Program-made: the position numbers and the translations under genes
The notes under the pieces: model-generated
The model's database searches: none
Told to the model about the DNA's origin: nothing
What the model saw: the letters and a program-made list of their open reading frames with translations, nothing else
Shown here: in pieces, positions 9,651 to 18,586 of the stretch
Layout of the letters: each line of letters opens with the position of its first letter
Position numbering within the stretch: position 1 is the stretch's first letter
Assembly (NCBI GenBank): GCA_958295905.1
Contig: OY282382.1
Coordinates: forward strand, 6,061,822 to 6,125,821
Source of the DNA: an uncultured Vicinamibacterales bacterium
GTDB taxonomy: Bacteria; Acidobacteriota; Vicinamibacteria; Vicinamibacterales; UBA8438
Length of the DNA: 64,000 nt
Reading direction: 5' to 3'

Positions 9651-10835
9651 ATGCCGATGAATCGACGCCAGTTCGTCCACGCCGCCGCCACGGCCGCGAT
9701 CGGCGCCCGCGCGACCGACCTGCTCGCGCAGCCCCACGACGTGGTCGTCAAGGGCGGCCGGGTCCTCGATCCCTCCCTGCGCATCGACGCGGCCCTCGAC
9801 GTGGCGATCGCCGGCGGGCGCATCGCGGCGGTCGAGGCGAACATTCCCGCCGGCGCGGCGGAGGTGATCGACGCGCGCGGCCGGTTCGTCGTCCCCGGCC
9901 TGATCGACGTCCACACCCACTATGCGCGGGATCTGGAGGGTCCGGCCATCTGCCTTGAGGACGGGGTGACGGCGTGGGTGGACGCCGGATCCGCGGGCGC
10001 GGATGCCATCGACGGCCAGGTGGAGATTGCGCGGGCGGCGCCGCAGCAGGGGCGCATCCTCGTCAACATCGGGCGCGCCGGCATCCTGCCCGGCGGCGAT
10101 ACCATGGACCTCGACCTCGCCGACGTCGGCGCCGCGACCGACGCCGTCGCGCGGCACCGCGACCTCGTCGTCGGGGTCAAGGCGCGGCTGACGAGAGGCG
10201 TGGCGGCCGACGACGTCGAGGTCCTGCGCCGCGCCCAGGCCGCGGCTTCGGCCTTCGACCTGCCGGTGATGATCCACATGGGCCAGACCGCTTCGCCGCT
10301 GCCCGCGATTCTCGAGCTGCTGAAGCCCGGCGACGTCGTCACCCACATGCTGGCCCCGCCCCCGAACGCCATCGTCGACGAGGCCGGCCGCATCCTGCCG
10401 GCGGTGCTCGCGGCGCGGCGCCGCGGCGTGTGGTTCGACGTCGCCAACGGGCGGACCGGGCACGTGCGGTGGGACATCGTCGACCAGGTCATCGAGGCGG
10501 GCTTCTGGCCCGACACCATCTCGACCGACGGCAACACCACGAGCCGGTCGGTGGCGGGGGTCGTCGACCTGCCGAACGTCATGTCGAAGTTCCTGAACGC
10601 GGGGATGCCGCTGGATGCGGTGGTGGCGTGCGCGACCGTCAACGCCTCGCGCGTCTTTCCGCATCTGAACGACCGCGGCACCCTCCACGTGGGGGCGCGG
10701 GCCGATCTGACGCTCCTCGACCTGCGGGTCGGCGTCTTCGACTTCGTCGACAACTACGAGAACCTGCGCACCGACCGCCGGCGCCTGTTCCCGGCCGGGA
10801 CGGTGCTCGGCGGCCGGTGGATTCCGCGCGGCTGA
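9651..10835 (+). CDS. Exported amidohydrolase/deacetylase-family metallohydrolase
   Basis: This 394-residue member of the amidohydrolase superfamily has a twin-arginine-like leader (NRRQFVHAAATAAIGA), so it is probably periplasmic. The metal site can be followed through the protein: His88 and His90 (DVHTH), a probably carboxylated Lys177 (VGVKARL), His209 (MIHMGQ), His232 (VTHML) and Asp293 (STDGN). This set matches the deacetylase/D-aminoacylase-like branch that acts on cyclic amides or N-acyl compounds; the substrate cannot be told from sequence. The ATG at 9651 is preceded by GGGAGA. The protein ends at 10835, followed by a 190-bp gap to the FG-GAP gene. It reads as a stand-alone secreted catabolic enzyme. 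Confidence 0.88.
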   Translation: MPMNRRQFVHAAATAAIGARATDLLAQPHDVVVKGGRVLDPSLRIDAALDVAIAGGRIAAVEANIPAGAAEVIDARGRFVVPGLIDVHTHYARDLEGPAICLEDGVTAWVDAGSAGADAIDGQVEIARAAPQQGRILVNIGRAGILPGGDTMDLDLADVGAATDAVARHRDLVVGVKARLTRGVAADDVEVLRRAQAAASAFDLPVMIHMGQTASPLPAILELLKPGDVVTHMLAPPPNAIVDEAGRILPAVLAARRRGVWFDVANGRTGHVRWDIVDQVIEAGFWPDTISTDGNTTSRSVAGVVDLPNVMSKFLNAGMPLDAVVACATVNASRVFPHLNDRGTLHVGARADLTLLDLRVGVFDFVDNYENLRTDRRRLFPAGTVLGGRWIPRG

Positions 10836-11025
10836 CGACGCGTCCGCGACGACGCCGGCGAGCGCCAGCGCCCCGCCGGGCGCCCGCGCGGCGGGGCCGC
10901 CCGGAGACGGGCCTTGGCACCAGGCCAACCGGGAAGCAACGCAGGCCACGCGGGATGTGACCACCGGTCGAAGGCAGCAGGGCTGTCGCGGGCGCGACCG
11001 GGCATCGTACGAGGAGGGTGAAGGG

Positions 11026-12228
11026 ATGACGCAACGCTCTCGTGTCGAAGCGGCGGCGCGGATGGGCATGGCACTGCTGATCGCGTCCCTCGCGCCAGGT
11101 GCGGCCGGACGGTCGGCCCACGCGCAGGAGGGCGCGGGCGGCGGACCGCGGTTCACGACGCACACCATCGCCACCGAGCTGGCGGGCGGCTACCAGCCGG
11201 TGGTGGTCGACTTGAACCGCGACGGCCGGCCCGACGTGATCGCGCTGTCGACCCGCCTCGACGAGCTCGCCTGGTACGAGAACCCCGGGTGGGAGCGGCA
11301 CGTCCTGACCACCGGGCTGAACCGGGCCATCAACGCGGCGGCGCGGGACCTCGACGGTGACGGGATTCCCGAGCTGGTGGTGGCCCACGAGTTCGGCACC
11401 ACCCACGACCGCAGCCTCGGCGTCCTGTCCCTGCTGACCCACCCGGGAGACCCGACCGAGCCCTGGCGCATCCGCGAGATCGACCGCACGCCGACGGTGC
11501 ACCGCGTGCGGTGGGCGGACGTCGACGGCTCGGGGCGCAACGTGCTGATCAACGCCCCCCTCTCCGGCCCCGCCGCGGCGGCGCCGGAGTACCGCGACGC
11601 GGTGCCCCTCTTCTGGTACCGGCCCGACGACTGGGAGCGGCGCACCGTGCCCGACGCCGGCCAGGGGGTGGTGCACGGCCTGCTGGTGAAGCCGTGGCAG
11701 GACCCCGACCGCGACGCCGTCCTGAGCACGAGCTTCGCGGGGGTGCACCTGCACCGGTTCATCGACGGGGAGTGGATCGGCAGCCGCATCGCCGACGGCG
11801 ACCCGGCCCCGTGGCCCCGCAGCGGCGCGAGCGAAGTCGAGACCGGGCGTCTCGGCGACGCGACCTTCGTCACCACCATCGAGCCCTGGCACGGCGACCA
11901 GGTCGTCGTGTACCGCGAGGACGGCGAGGCCTGGACGCGCCAGGTCATCGACCGCATCGGCAGCAGCCACACCATCGTGACCGCCGACTTCGACGGCGAC
12001 GGCCGCGACGAGATCGTGACCGGCGACCGCGGCGACCCGCGCAATCTGTACCTGTACGCGGCGACCGACCCCGACGGCTCGGCCTGGTCGCGCCAGATTC
12101 TCGACGACGGCGACATGTCCCCGTCGGCCTGCGTGACCGACGACCTCGACGGCGACGGCCGCACCGACCTCGTCTGCATCGGCGGCGGCACCTCGAACCT
12201 CAAGTGGTACGAGAACGTCTCGCGGTAG
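11026..12228 (+). CDS. Secreted FG-GAP/VCBS repeat protein
   Basis: This 400-residue protein has a Sec-type signal peptide (hydrophobic MALLIASLAPGAAG, cleavage near SAHAQ). It has at least four calcium-binding beta-propeller loops of the DxDxDGxxD kind (VDLNRDGRPDV, ARDLDGDGIPEL, ADFDGDGRDEI, DDLDGDGRTDL). These form a beta-propeller in exported or surface proteins; no catalytic domain is evident. The start at 11026 is chosen because GAGGAGGGTG lies 6 bases upstream and the signal peptide follows directly. FG-GAP proteins of this type are common in Acidobacteriota and Planctomycetes, often beside metallohydrolases as here, but the molecular role is unknown. Confidence 0.85.
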   Translation: MTQRSRVEAAARMGMALLIASLAPGAAGRSAHAQEGAGGGPRFTTHTIATELAGGYQPVVVDLNRDGRPDVIALSTRLDELAWYENPGWERHVLTTGLNRAINAAARDLDGDGIPELVVAHEFGTTHDRSLGVLSLLTHPGDPTEPWRIREIDRTPTVHRVRWADVDGSGRNVLINAPLSGPAAAAPEYRDAVPLFWYRPDDWERRTVPDAGQGVVHGLLVKPWQDPDRDAVLSTSFAGVHLHRFIDGEWIGSRIADGDPAPWPRSGASEVETGRLGDATFVTTIEPWHGDQVVVYREDGEAWTRQVIDRIGSSHTIVTADFDGDGRDEIVTGDRGDPRNLYLYAATDPDGSAWSRQILDDGDMSPSACVTDDLDGDGRTDLVCIGGGTSNLKWYENVSR

Positions 12229-12512
12229 CAGCCCGTGGGAGGCCGCGCGCTCCGAGGCCGGGCTCAGACGAGACCGCGCAGCCAAAGAAACCGTGGGTTA
12301 TGCCCGCGTGGTACGCCGACGCCGATTGGGCACCCCGTGTTTGAATCGACGAGCACGCCCGTTGCCGTGACGACGGATGGAGAAACGCATCGAGCGTCTA
12401 AAAGTGATCATTTCTGGACTGTCATCGACGGTGCTCACTGCTGACCGCCGCTGTCGGAGACCCGTTTGCGGGATTCCCCGATAGTCCTGACCTTTATTCG
12501 TTGGCGAAGCAC

Positions 12513-12652
12513 TAGAATTCCTTGAGCGGCCGGGATCTTTACAGTTGAGTCAAAGTTCGAATCGCGTTTTCTTCGCCGTTGGCGGGCCCCCCTGCCGTCG
12601 ACCATTGCCCGGATCTGCATGTCTCGTCGGTCTGAGGCGGAGCCTCGCTAGG
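12513..12652. repeat. Third copy of the dispersed ~140-bp intergenic repeat
   Basis: It begins TAGAATTCCTTGAGCGGCC and contains CTGCATGTCTCGTCGGTCTG near its end, matching the copies flanking ureF. It lies in the 456-bp gap between the FG-GAP gene and the NACHT-LRR gene, 33 bp beyond the NACHT gene's 3' end. The remainder of that gap (12229-12512) shows no gene. Confidence 0.75.
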
Positions 12653-12684
12653 AAATCTGCGCCGTGGAACGATTTCGGGCACGA

Positions 12685-15612
12685 TTAGACCCTGTATCGA
12701 AGCTCGGTAAGGCCCGCAAGCGGCGAGATATCTGATACATCCGTTCCCCTCAAGTCGAGCGTTCGAAGCCCGGTAAGGCCCGCAAGCGGCGAGATATCTG
12801 ATACACCCGTTCCCTCCAAGTCGAGTGATCGAAGCCCGGTAAGGCCCGCAAGCGGCGAGATATCTGATACATCCGTTCTCTTCAAGTAGAGCCATCGAAG
12901 CCCGGTAAGGCCCGCAAGCGGCGAGATATCTGATACATCCGTTCTCTTCAAGTAGAGCCATCGAAGCCCGGTAAGGCCCGCAAGCGGCGAGATATCTGAT
13001 ACACCCGCCCCCCCCAACTCGATCAATTGAAGCCCGGTAAGGCCCGCAAGCGGCGAGATATCCGAAACACCCGTTCCCCCCAAGTAGAGCGATCGAAGCC
13101 CGGTAAGGCCCGCAAGCGGCGAGATATCTGATACACCCGTTCCCCCCAAGTCGAGCGATCGAAGCCCGGTAAGGCCCGCAAGCGGCGAGATATCTGATAC
13201 ACCCATTCCCCCCAATTCGAGTGATTCAAGCCCGGTAAGGCCCGCAAGCGGCGAGATATCTGAAACACCCGTTCCCCCCAAGTAGAGCGATCGAAGCCCG
13301 GTAAGGCCCGCAAGCGGCGAGATATCTGAAACACCCGTTCCCCCCAAGTAGAGCGATCGAAGCCCGGTAAGGCCCGCAAGCGGCGAGATATCTGATACAC
13401 CCGTTCCCCCCAATTCGAGTGATTCAAGCCCGGTAAGGCCCGCAAGCGGCGAGATATCTGATACACCCGTTCCCCCCAATTCGAGTGATCGAAGCCCGGT
13501 AAGGCCCGCAAGCGGCGAGATATCTGATACACCCGTTCCCCCCAATTCGAGTGATCGAAGCCCGGTAAGGCCCGCAAGCGGCGAGATATCTGATACACCC
13601 GTTTCCATCAAGTCAAGTGATTCAAGCCCGGTAAGGCCCGCAAGCGGCGAGATATCTGAAACACCCGTTCCCCTCAGGTCGAGTGATTCAAGTTTGGTAA
13701 GGTTGGTAATCGGCGAAAGAGAAAGATCCGAAATCCGCGTGCCGCTCAAGTCAAGCGGCCGTAATCCCGTTTGCTTCATCTGCGCCGCGATCTTTTCGAA
13801 TACCTTCGTGTTCAGATCAACATCGTCACCGAGCAGGGTACCGAGAATATTCGAAGAGAACCTGTGGACCGATATCCGAAGCTGTGTGTTTACGCAACAC
13901 GCCAACGCGCTGTCTATTTCCTCGGATGACAATCCCGAACGGGAATTCACCACCAACCGGGCCAGCAGATGACCCAGTGCCACGGACACTTCATCGGATT
14001 TTGAACCTTCCAACCGGGAGAAGTTCTCCCCGAATACGCAGTCGAGCAGGTCGGCGTGCCAGTCGTCCTCCTCTTCGGATGCCAATAGCTCAAAGAGGAA
14101 AGCGAACGTTTCGCGCCAGACGCTCTGGCCAGCCCAGTCTGCCAACGTTTCGCGGTCGAAACCCAGCCTCGACTCATTTCCCTTTGCCCACCGGAGTCTT
14201 GTTACCTCCCGTTTGAGTGCAAACGCCGCAAAGTACTCTTGAAAGGAGAGATGGACGAACGCATACCGTCCCGCCCCGCGCGGAAGAAAAAGCCCGCTAC
14301 GACGCCCGACAATCTTGAGAAATTCCTCGACCGACGGCGTATCCGGAAACGTGTCGCTACGCCCCATTTCCTCGCTCAGCCAGCCCTTGACCGTGTCCGC
14401 ATCCATGAGAATGGCGGTTTCATCCGATCCTCCTTCAGATATCCGACGGCGCTGCATCTCGAATGCGACACGGGCCAGCCAGCCCTTCTTGCGCGGGAGA
14501 TCGTGGGGGCTCGATGAGAGCCCGCGAAACTTGTCGATGGACTCCAGGTACGCCTCCGCGATGCGCTCGTAGAGCAACGCCCGACCGTGTGGCAGGGTAG
14601 CCTCGATCCTGTGGATCAAGGCCATCATGGTCAGCAGGTTAGGGACACGGGCCAAGCGCAGAATCGACCCATCTGCATGTACCGCCTGCACCAAGTGTTT
14701 GGCGTTGTCGTCGGCGCGGGTGGTCGCCGCTTCGCGCTGGACGTACCAGTTACGGGCGAATGCTGCAATCCGCCGGTCGTCGAATGGCGCGATGTAGCGG
14801 ATAGCGACCCGGCCGCTCCCTGATTCCCGTCCTATGCGATGGAGCTTGCGTGAACCCTTTCGCGATAACGCCTCGAGCAGCTCGCCGGCTGACTCGTCTG
14901 GAAACAGCCCCTCATCCGATCGATCACGCTCCCTGTCGAACGGCACCTCTTCATATCCAACGATCCGGGAGGTCAGAAGCCAGCGGCAGGCAGGATATCG
15001 GGAGACCCCGTCAAACACGGCGCTCCGGAGGTTCTCACGTGCCTCCCGACCGCCGAGCTCGTCGATGCCGTCGAGCAGCAGGAACGCCCGCCCTTCCTCG
15101 AGAGTCTGCATCAGGTAACGACGATCTTCTTCAAGAAGCGGCGCACTCATCTCGCGGCTCAGAAAAGCCTCGAGTAGTCCGTCAAAGTCCTTGACACCCT
15201 GAACCGGCAGCTCCCTCAACACCATGGGCAGGGGCAAACGCCAGCCCATCCGCTCGATCAAGGCATTGGTCGCCGGGCGCGAGAGCAGCCAGGCAACGTA
15301 GTTCAGGAAGGTGGATTTCCCTATCCCCGGATCGCCAAGAAGCACGAGCGGCGAACCCTTCACCAGCGCGTCGACCAGCGTCTCCGCCTCATCGGCCCAG
15401 TTCTCCGGGCTCTCGTCGGGCGAGACATACCGCCGTGTCAGGAGCGGCGTGACGAACAGGCGATCGATGATGATGTCCGGGTTGTCCCTACGGTCCGGCA
15501 AACCAAGAAACCGGATATAGCCCTGCCAGTCCCGGACATTCTTCAGATAGGGACGGATGACCGGATTCTTGAAGTAATCCGGTATCATGTAGTTCGGATT
15601 TCCGATCTTCAT
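12685..15612 (-). CDS. NACHT-domain NTPase with C-terminal leucine-rich repeats (bacterial NLR-like)
   Basis: This 975-residue protein has three parts. The N-terminus (1-85) is short and unassigned. A NACHT-type STAND NTPase follows, with Walker A GDPGIGKS at 93-100, Walker B LLLDGIDE at 178-185 and LLTSR at 212-216. A helical middle leads to a C-terminal solenoid of 15 near-identical 22-residue repeats (consensus GVSDISPLAGLTGLRSLxLGGT; about 640-975). This is the NLR architecture: nucleotide-driven oligomerisation with an LRR sensor. Bacterial NACHT proteins are known anti-phage sensors, but the N-terminal effector expected of an NLR is not recognisable here. The gene overlaps the upstream KAP NTPase by 4 bp (ATGA), so the two are translated together. 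No membrane segment or signal peptide is seen, so it is probably cytoplasmic. The stop is TAA at 12685-12687. Confidence 0.9.
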   Translation of the reverse strand: MKIGNPNYMIPDYFKNPVIRPYLKNVRDWQGYIRFLGLPDRRDNPDIIIDRLFVTPLLTRRYVSPDESPENWADEAETLVDALVKGSPLVLLGDPGIGKSTFLNYVAWLLSRPATNALIERMGWRLPLPMVLRELPVQGVKDFDGLLEAFLSREMSAPLLEEDRRYLMQTLEEGRAFLLLDGIDELGGREARENLRSAVFDGVSRYPACRWLLTSRIVGYEEVPFDRERDRSDEGLFPDESAGELLEALSRKGSRKLHRIGRESGSGRVAIRYIAPFDDRRIAAFARNWYVQREAATTRADDNAKHLVQAVHADGSILRLARVPNLLTMMALIHRIEATLPHGRALLYERIAEAYLESIDKFRGLSSSPHDLPRKKGWLARVAFEMQRRRISEGGSDETAILMDADTVKGWLSEEMGRSDTFPDTPSVEEFLKIVGRRSGLFLPRGAGRYAFVHLSFQEYFAAFALKREVTRLRWAKGNESRLGFDRETLADWAGQSVWRETFAFLFELLASEEEDDWHADLLDCVFGENFSRLEGSKSDEVSVALGHLLARLVVNSRSGLSSEEIDSALACCVNTQLRISVHRFSSNILGTLLGDDVDLNTKVFEKIAAQMKQTGLRPLDLSGTRISDLSLSPITNLTKLESLDLRGTGVSDISPLAGLTGLESLDLMETGVSDISPLAGLTGLRSLELGGTGVSDISPLAGLTGLRSLELGGTGVSDISPLAGLTGLESLELGGTGVSDISPLAGLTGLRSLYLGGTGVSDISPLAGLTGLRSLYLGGTGVSDISPLAGLTGLESLELGGMGVSDISPLAGLTGLRSLDLGGTGVSDISPLAGLTGLRSLYLGGTGVSDISPLAGLTGLQLIELGGAGVSDISPLAGLTGLRWLYLKRTDVSDISPLAGLTGLRWLYLKRTDVSDISPLAGLTGLRSLDLEGTGVSDISPLAGLTGLRTLDLRGTDVSDISPLAGLTELRYRV
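12700..13690. repeat. Fifteen tandem 66-bp units encoding the LRR solenoid
   Basis: The core CCCGGTAAGGCCCGCAAGCG followed by GCGAGATATCTGA recurs every 66 bp with almost no synonymous change, while a window of about 25 bp per unit (encoding LRSLxLGGT) varies. The block lies wholly inside the NACHT-LRR gene. The period is a multiple of three, so gain or loss of units keeps the frame. The edge units are the most diverged. Confidence 0.97.
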
Positions 15613-17048
15613 GTCGGAACTCCATGAAGATAGCGATCGAAGCGCTGAGGAGCTATCTCAGTCCCCAGATGCAGGATCAGCGGCTGGATCCAGAAGACGC
15701 TGGATTCGGTAGGATCCGGATAGGTGGTTCCAAACTGGCCGGACGGCTGCGATTCAGTCGAACCTACATCGGCCATCAATGGTAGTTTCAGTGAATTACT
15801 GAATGGGAGATCCTTGCCGGTTCGACACCAGTCACGAATCTCATTGTACAGATCCAAGTCTGCTTCCCATCTGATGTGAAGGTCATGATGGAACTGATAA
15901 ATGTAAGCGGTGATCAGAAGAAGTCTTGCTTCGAGGATCATCTCTTCTTCGTTAAGCCGATCCTCGCGACTCGGCAATCGGGGGGACAGCCTCCCGATCA
16001 GATTTGCAAGGCCCTTGAGCCGCCTCGGGTTTGGCGGCATGCATTGATATGTTGATGGAGCCATATCCTCTTTAGCTACTGACACCTTCAATCCTTGGCT
16101 GATGAAGCTGCGAATTGCTTCGTCTTCTATTGTTTGTTTCAAGAGTTCGCACAGCACTTGCTCGGGCTTACGGACAGCAGGAAGGCGCCACACGTTTTGG
16201 CACAGCTTCTCCATGTACGCGGCGGCGAGCATCGTCCGGTCGTAGTTACCCTCGTTCTCCGGCGGTGGGCGATCTCCTATACCCTCCCCTATCCGCTGGG
16301 CGATGGCCTCCTCGATGGCCCTCTGATTCATCCCGAGGACGAAGACACAATTGTCAAGGGTAAGGTAGATTTTCAGACCTTCGAGCAAGCGGTAGGCGGC
16401 TTCGGACTCGCAACGATCGACGTCGTCGATGAAGACGACGAGTCTAGTCGTATTCTCGTCGCCATCGCCCTTCGACAGGAGCTGGCGTATGGCTTCGCAC
16501 AAGTGTTCGCGCAACGTATGCGACGGCAGCTTGGCGGCAAGATTTTCGCTCTCCCACTCCCGACTCGCCTGACGAAACTTGGAGTACTGAAATCCAATCT
16601 GCTTCGTCAATTCCTCCAGCGAGAGCAACGCACCCCGGGTAAGCACCTCTGCAGCACGGGAAGCCGTACCGGCCGCACGGCCCCTCCAAGAGAGCTGCGC
16701 ACGCATCTCGTGCAGCAACGCGACAACGGGCACCGCTTCGTTATGATATCTCCAAGCGTCGAACCAAACCGCTTGGACCTTGCGCTCATACACGCCACAT
16801 CTCCGCGTCGATGTGTCCCCTCGCGCATCGTCCTTCTTCATCTTCTCAGTGACCGACTCAGGCTGCTGCGGGCAGTCGCCGGTGAGATACCACTGAACCT
16901 GATGCAGGAAGCTCGTCTTTCCGAGGCCCCAGTCACCGTGGACGCCGAATACCTGCGGCGGCGTGCAGTGGGCGATGGCCTTGCCGACCTCTTCAATCAG
17001 TGCCCTCCGCTCCAGGGCATCCATCAGGGACGGTTCGTCGTTGTGCAT
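15609..17048 (-). CDS. KAP-family P-loop NTPase
   Basis: This 479-residue product has KAP hallmarks: Walker A GDWGLGKT (38-45), the family motif WFDAWRYHNE (95-104), and Walker B VVFIDDVDRC (about 204-213) followed by a long helix pair (AAYRLLEGLKIYL, FVLGMNQRAIEEAI). KAP NTPases usually have membrane helices inserted between the Walker motifs; none is visible here, so it should be soluble. Later it has the NPRRLKGLANL segment that follows the NTPase core. The start at 17048 is chosen for GAGAGAGGAG just upstream; longer frames lack homology. The stop overlaps the ATG of the NACHT-LRR gene by 4 bp, making a two-gene operon. KAP and NACHT are both STAND/AAA-like switch ATPases, so a two-component sensing device is a plausible inference. 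Confidence 0.88.
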   Translation of the reverse strand: MHNDEPSLMDALERRALIEEVGKAIAHCTPPQVFGVHGDWGLGKTSFLHQVQWYLTGDCPQQPESVTEKMKKDDARGDTSTRRCGVYERKVQAVWFDAWRYHNEAVPVVALLHEMRAQLSWRGRAAGTASRAAEVLTRGALLSLEELTKQIGFQYSKFRQASREWESENLAAKLPSHTLREHLCEAIRQLLSKGDGDENTTRLVVFIDDVDRCESEAAYRLLEGLKIYLTLDNCVFVLGMNQRAIEEAIAQRIGEGIGDRPPPENEGNYDRTMLAAAYMEKLCQNVWRLPAVRKPEQVLCELLKQTIEDEAIRSFISQGLKVSVAKEDMAPSTYQCMPPNPRRLKGLANLIGRLSPRLPSREDRLNEEEMILEARLLLITAYIYQFHHDLHIRWEADLDLYNEIRDWCRTGKDLPFSNSLKLPLMADVGSTESQPSGQFGTTYPDPTESSVFWIQPLILHLGTEIAPQRFDRYLHGVPT

Positions 17049-17289
17049 GAAGGCTCCTCTCTCTGTACGCGGACGATAGTCCCTATCAGCGTCCTCCCGA
17101 TCATCGTGCGCCCCGGTTCTCGACCCTTGCCCGACCCTGGGATGCCGCCCGACGACAGCCCGATTGCGCCCATCGCCAGCGCGCGACGCCCGGATTCGCG
17201 GCACGCTATCCCACACGAGACGCGATCGTCAACGCCGAACGGCGCGCCCAGCTCCAGCGGACACGGTTCGCCTGACCACCGGCGTTGTC

Positions 17290-17420
17290 CTTTCCGTAGC
17301 CTGCCGCGTTTCGGGCGCGCCACTTCTTCCGAAACCAGAGGTCGAGGACATCGTGCAGGTAAACGTTGGCGAGGATGGGTGAAACCACCACGCCTTGCGG
17401 GGTTTGGCGCACGCCCGCAT
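17290..17420 (-). pseudogene. Scar of a group II intron reverse transcriptase
   Basis: A minus-strand frame carries TPQGVVVSPILANVYLHDVL and DLWFRKKWRARN, the strand following the RT active site in group II intron maturases. The catalytic YADD box and the rest of the protein are missing, and the flanking frames are shifted. It sits just upstream of the KAP gene, in a 540-bp region (17049-17590) with no other recognisable gene. Confidence 0.7.
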
Positions 17421-17590
17421 GGTCGCTGAACCGCCCTGGGCGGCCCTTTGTCGTCGAAGTGCGTCAGCCAATGTCGTTGCCTCCATCGTCCGCTCCGACT
17501 GCTACGGCTGACCGGCTGGAGCGACAGTTGCCGGGCGGAATTTGCACCCGCTGAAGAATGGCGCCTTTCACGGCGCACCACCACGGACCC

Positions 17591-18133
17591 CTATCGTCCG
17601 GGCGCCCCGCGGGCGGCGGTTGCGCGGTCGGCGATCGAGACGACGGTCGAGACCAGCAGCGCATACGCGGTCATGCGGGCGCCTGACAACAACGTCGCCG
17701 TCACGACCGGCGCGACCTCCAACCGCGCCGCCGCGAGCACGACCAGCGGAACGAAGTAGCCGATGCCGTTCCATCGCCCGATGGTGCTCATGCGCAGGCG
17801 CTTCCGGCGGTGCACAAAGTAGGAATCGAAGACGTACTGGCCGAAGGCGACCGCAATCAGGATCGGTAGCACGAGCGGGACCCGGCCGGCCAGCGCCGCG
17901 CCGGTGAGCCCGGCGGTGACGAAGAGGCAGTCCGTTCCGTGGTCGAAGAGTTGACCGGCGGGCGACGCCGTGCCCCGCCGCCGGGCGACGATCCCGTCGG
18001 CGTAGTCGGTGGCGAGGGCCACGGTGAGCAGCAGGGCGAGCATACCGGCGCTCAGGAACTCCGGCCGGGCGAAGGCGACGGCCAGCGGCACGGCCAGCCC
18101 CAGCCGGACGCCGGTCAGCAGGTGGGCCATCAC
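17591..18133 (-). CDS. CDP-alcohol phosphatidyltransferase family protein
   Basis: This 180-residue integral membrane protein carries the complete CDP-alcohol phosphotransferase signature DxxDGxxARx8GxxxDxxxD (residues about 44-69: DYADGIVARRRG, then GQLFDHGTD). These enzymes transfer a phosphatidyl or similar group from CDP-diacylglycerol to an alcohol in the inner membrane. The motif predicts activity; the acceptor (glycerol phosphate, inositol phosphate or other) cannot be assigned. About five to six hydrophobic segments surround the motif. It starts with tandem ATG codons at 18133, and no obvious partner gene is adjacent. Confidence 0.88.
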   Translation of the reverse strand: MMAHLLTGVRLGLAVPLAVAFARPEFLSAGMLALLLTVALATDYADGIVARRRGTASPAGQLFDHGTDCLFVTAGLTGAALAGRVPLVLPILIAVAFGQYVFDSYFVHRRKRLRMSTIGRWNGIGYFVPLVVLAAARLEVAPVVTATLLSGARMTAYALLVSTVVSIADRATAARGAPGR

Positions 18134-18170
18134 GGCTCCCGGGGGAAATCGACGGCGTTACCGCCGCGGT

Positions 18171-18560
18171 TCAGAAGAGTCGGAACGCCACGTCGTGGCC
18201 CTTCGCCCGCGCCAGCTTGGCGTCGCAGGTCACGATCGAGCCTTCGAGGAGTTCAGCCGGCGCCACGTACGCCGCGTCCTACGCACTCAGAACGTTCCGC
18301 AATCGCCCTATCGCAGGACGCAGCAACTCGTGGCCGTAGCGCGTGATCGCCGGCCTCCCAAGGTCTTCAACACCTGCTCGGCCCGAGCGGCCGTCAATCG
18401 GTCGGTCCGGTTGAACCGGCGAATCACGTGGAGCACTTCGTGCGCTACTGCTCACGCAGCCCCCGCCGGTGTTGCCGAACGCGTGAAAGCGATCGATTCG
18501 AGCAGACGGCCGGGCAAGGCCCCGTCCGCGTCATCCGCCGGCGACAACCCCCTGTCAGAA
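18171..18560 (-). pseudogene. VapC-like PIN toxin pseudogene
   Basis: The minus strand reads VAHEVLHVIRRFNRTDRLTA, then after a frameshift ITRYGHELLRPAIGRLRNVL, SA, a TAG stop, DAAYVAPAELLEGSIVTCDA and KLARAKGHDVAFRLF. This is the order of a VapC PIN-domain RNase. The TAG sits where family members have Tyr before the conserved AAYVA, so one base change (TAC to TAG) accounts for it. At least one frameshift lies upstream and the N-terminal Asp motif is not recovered. No antitoxin is visible. It fills the gap between the CDP-alcohol transferase and membrane-protein genes. Confidence 0.7.
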
Positions 18561-18586
18561 AGGACAGGACAAGCGCAGCCATGTCT

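Noticed and set aside
12700..13690. Regular 66-bp repeats as a CRISPR array
   Set aside because: The repeats are continuous coding units with no unique spacers, in frame in the NACHT gene, and no cas genes are present.
17206..17486. RT fragment near the variable LRR gene as a diversity-generating retroelement
   Set aside because: The fragment has the group II maturase motif and lacks the catalytic box; there is no template repeat, and the LRR variation is not adenine-directed.
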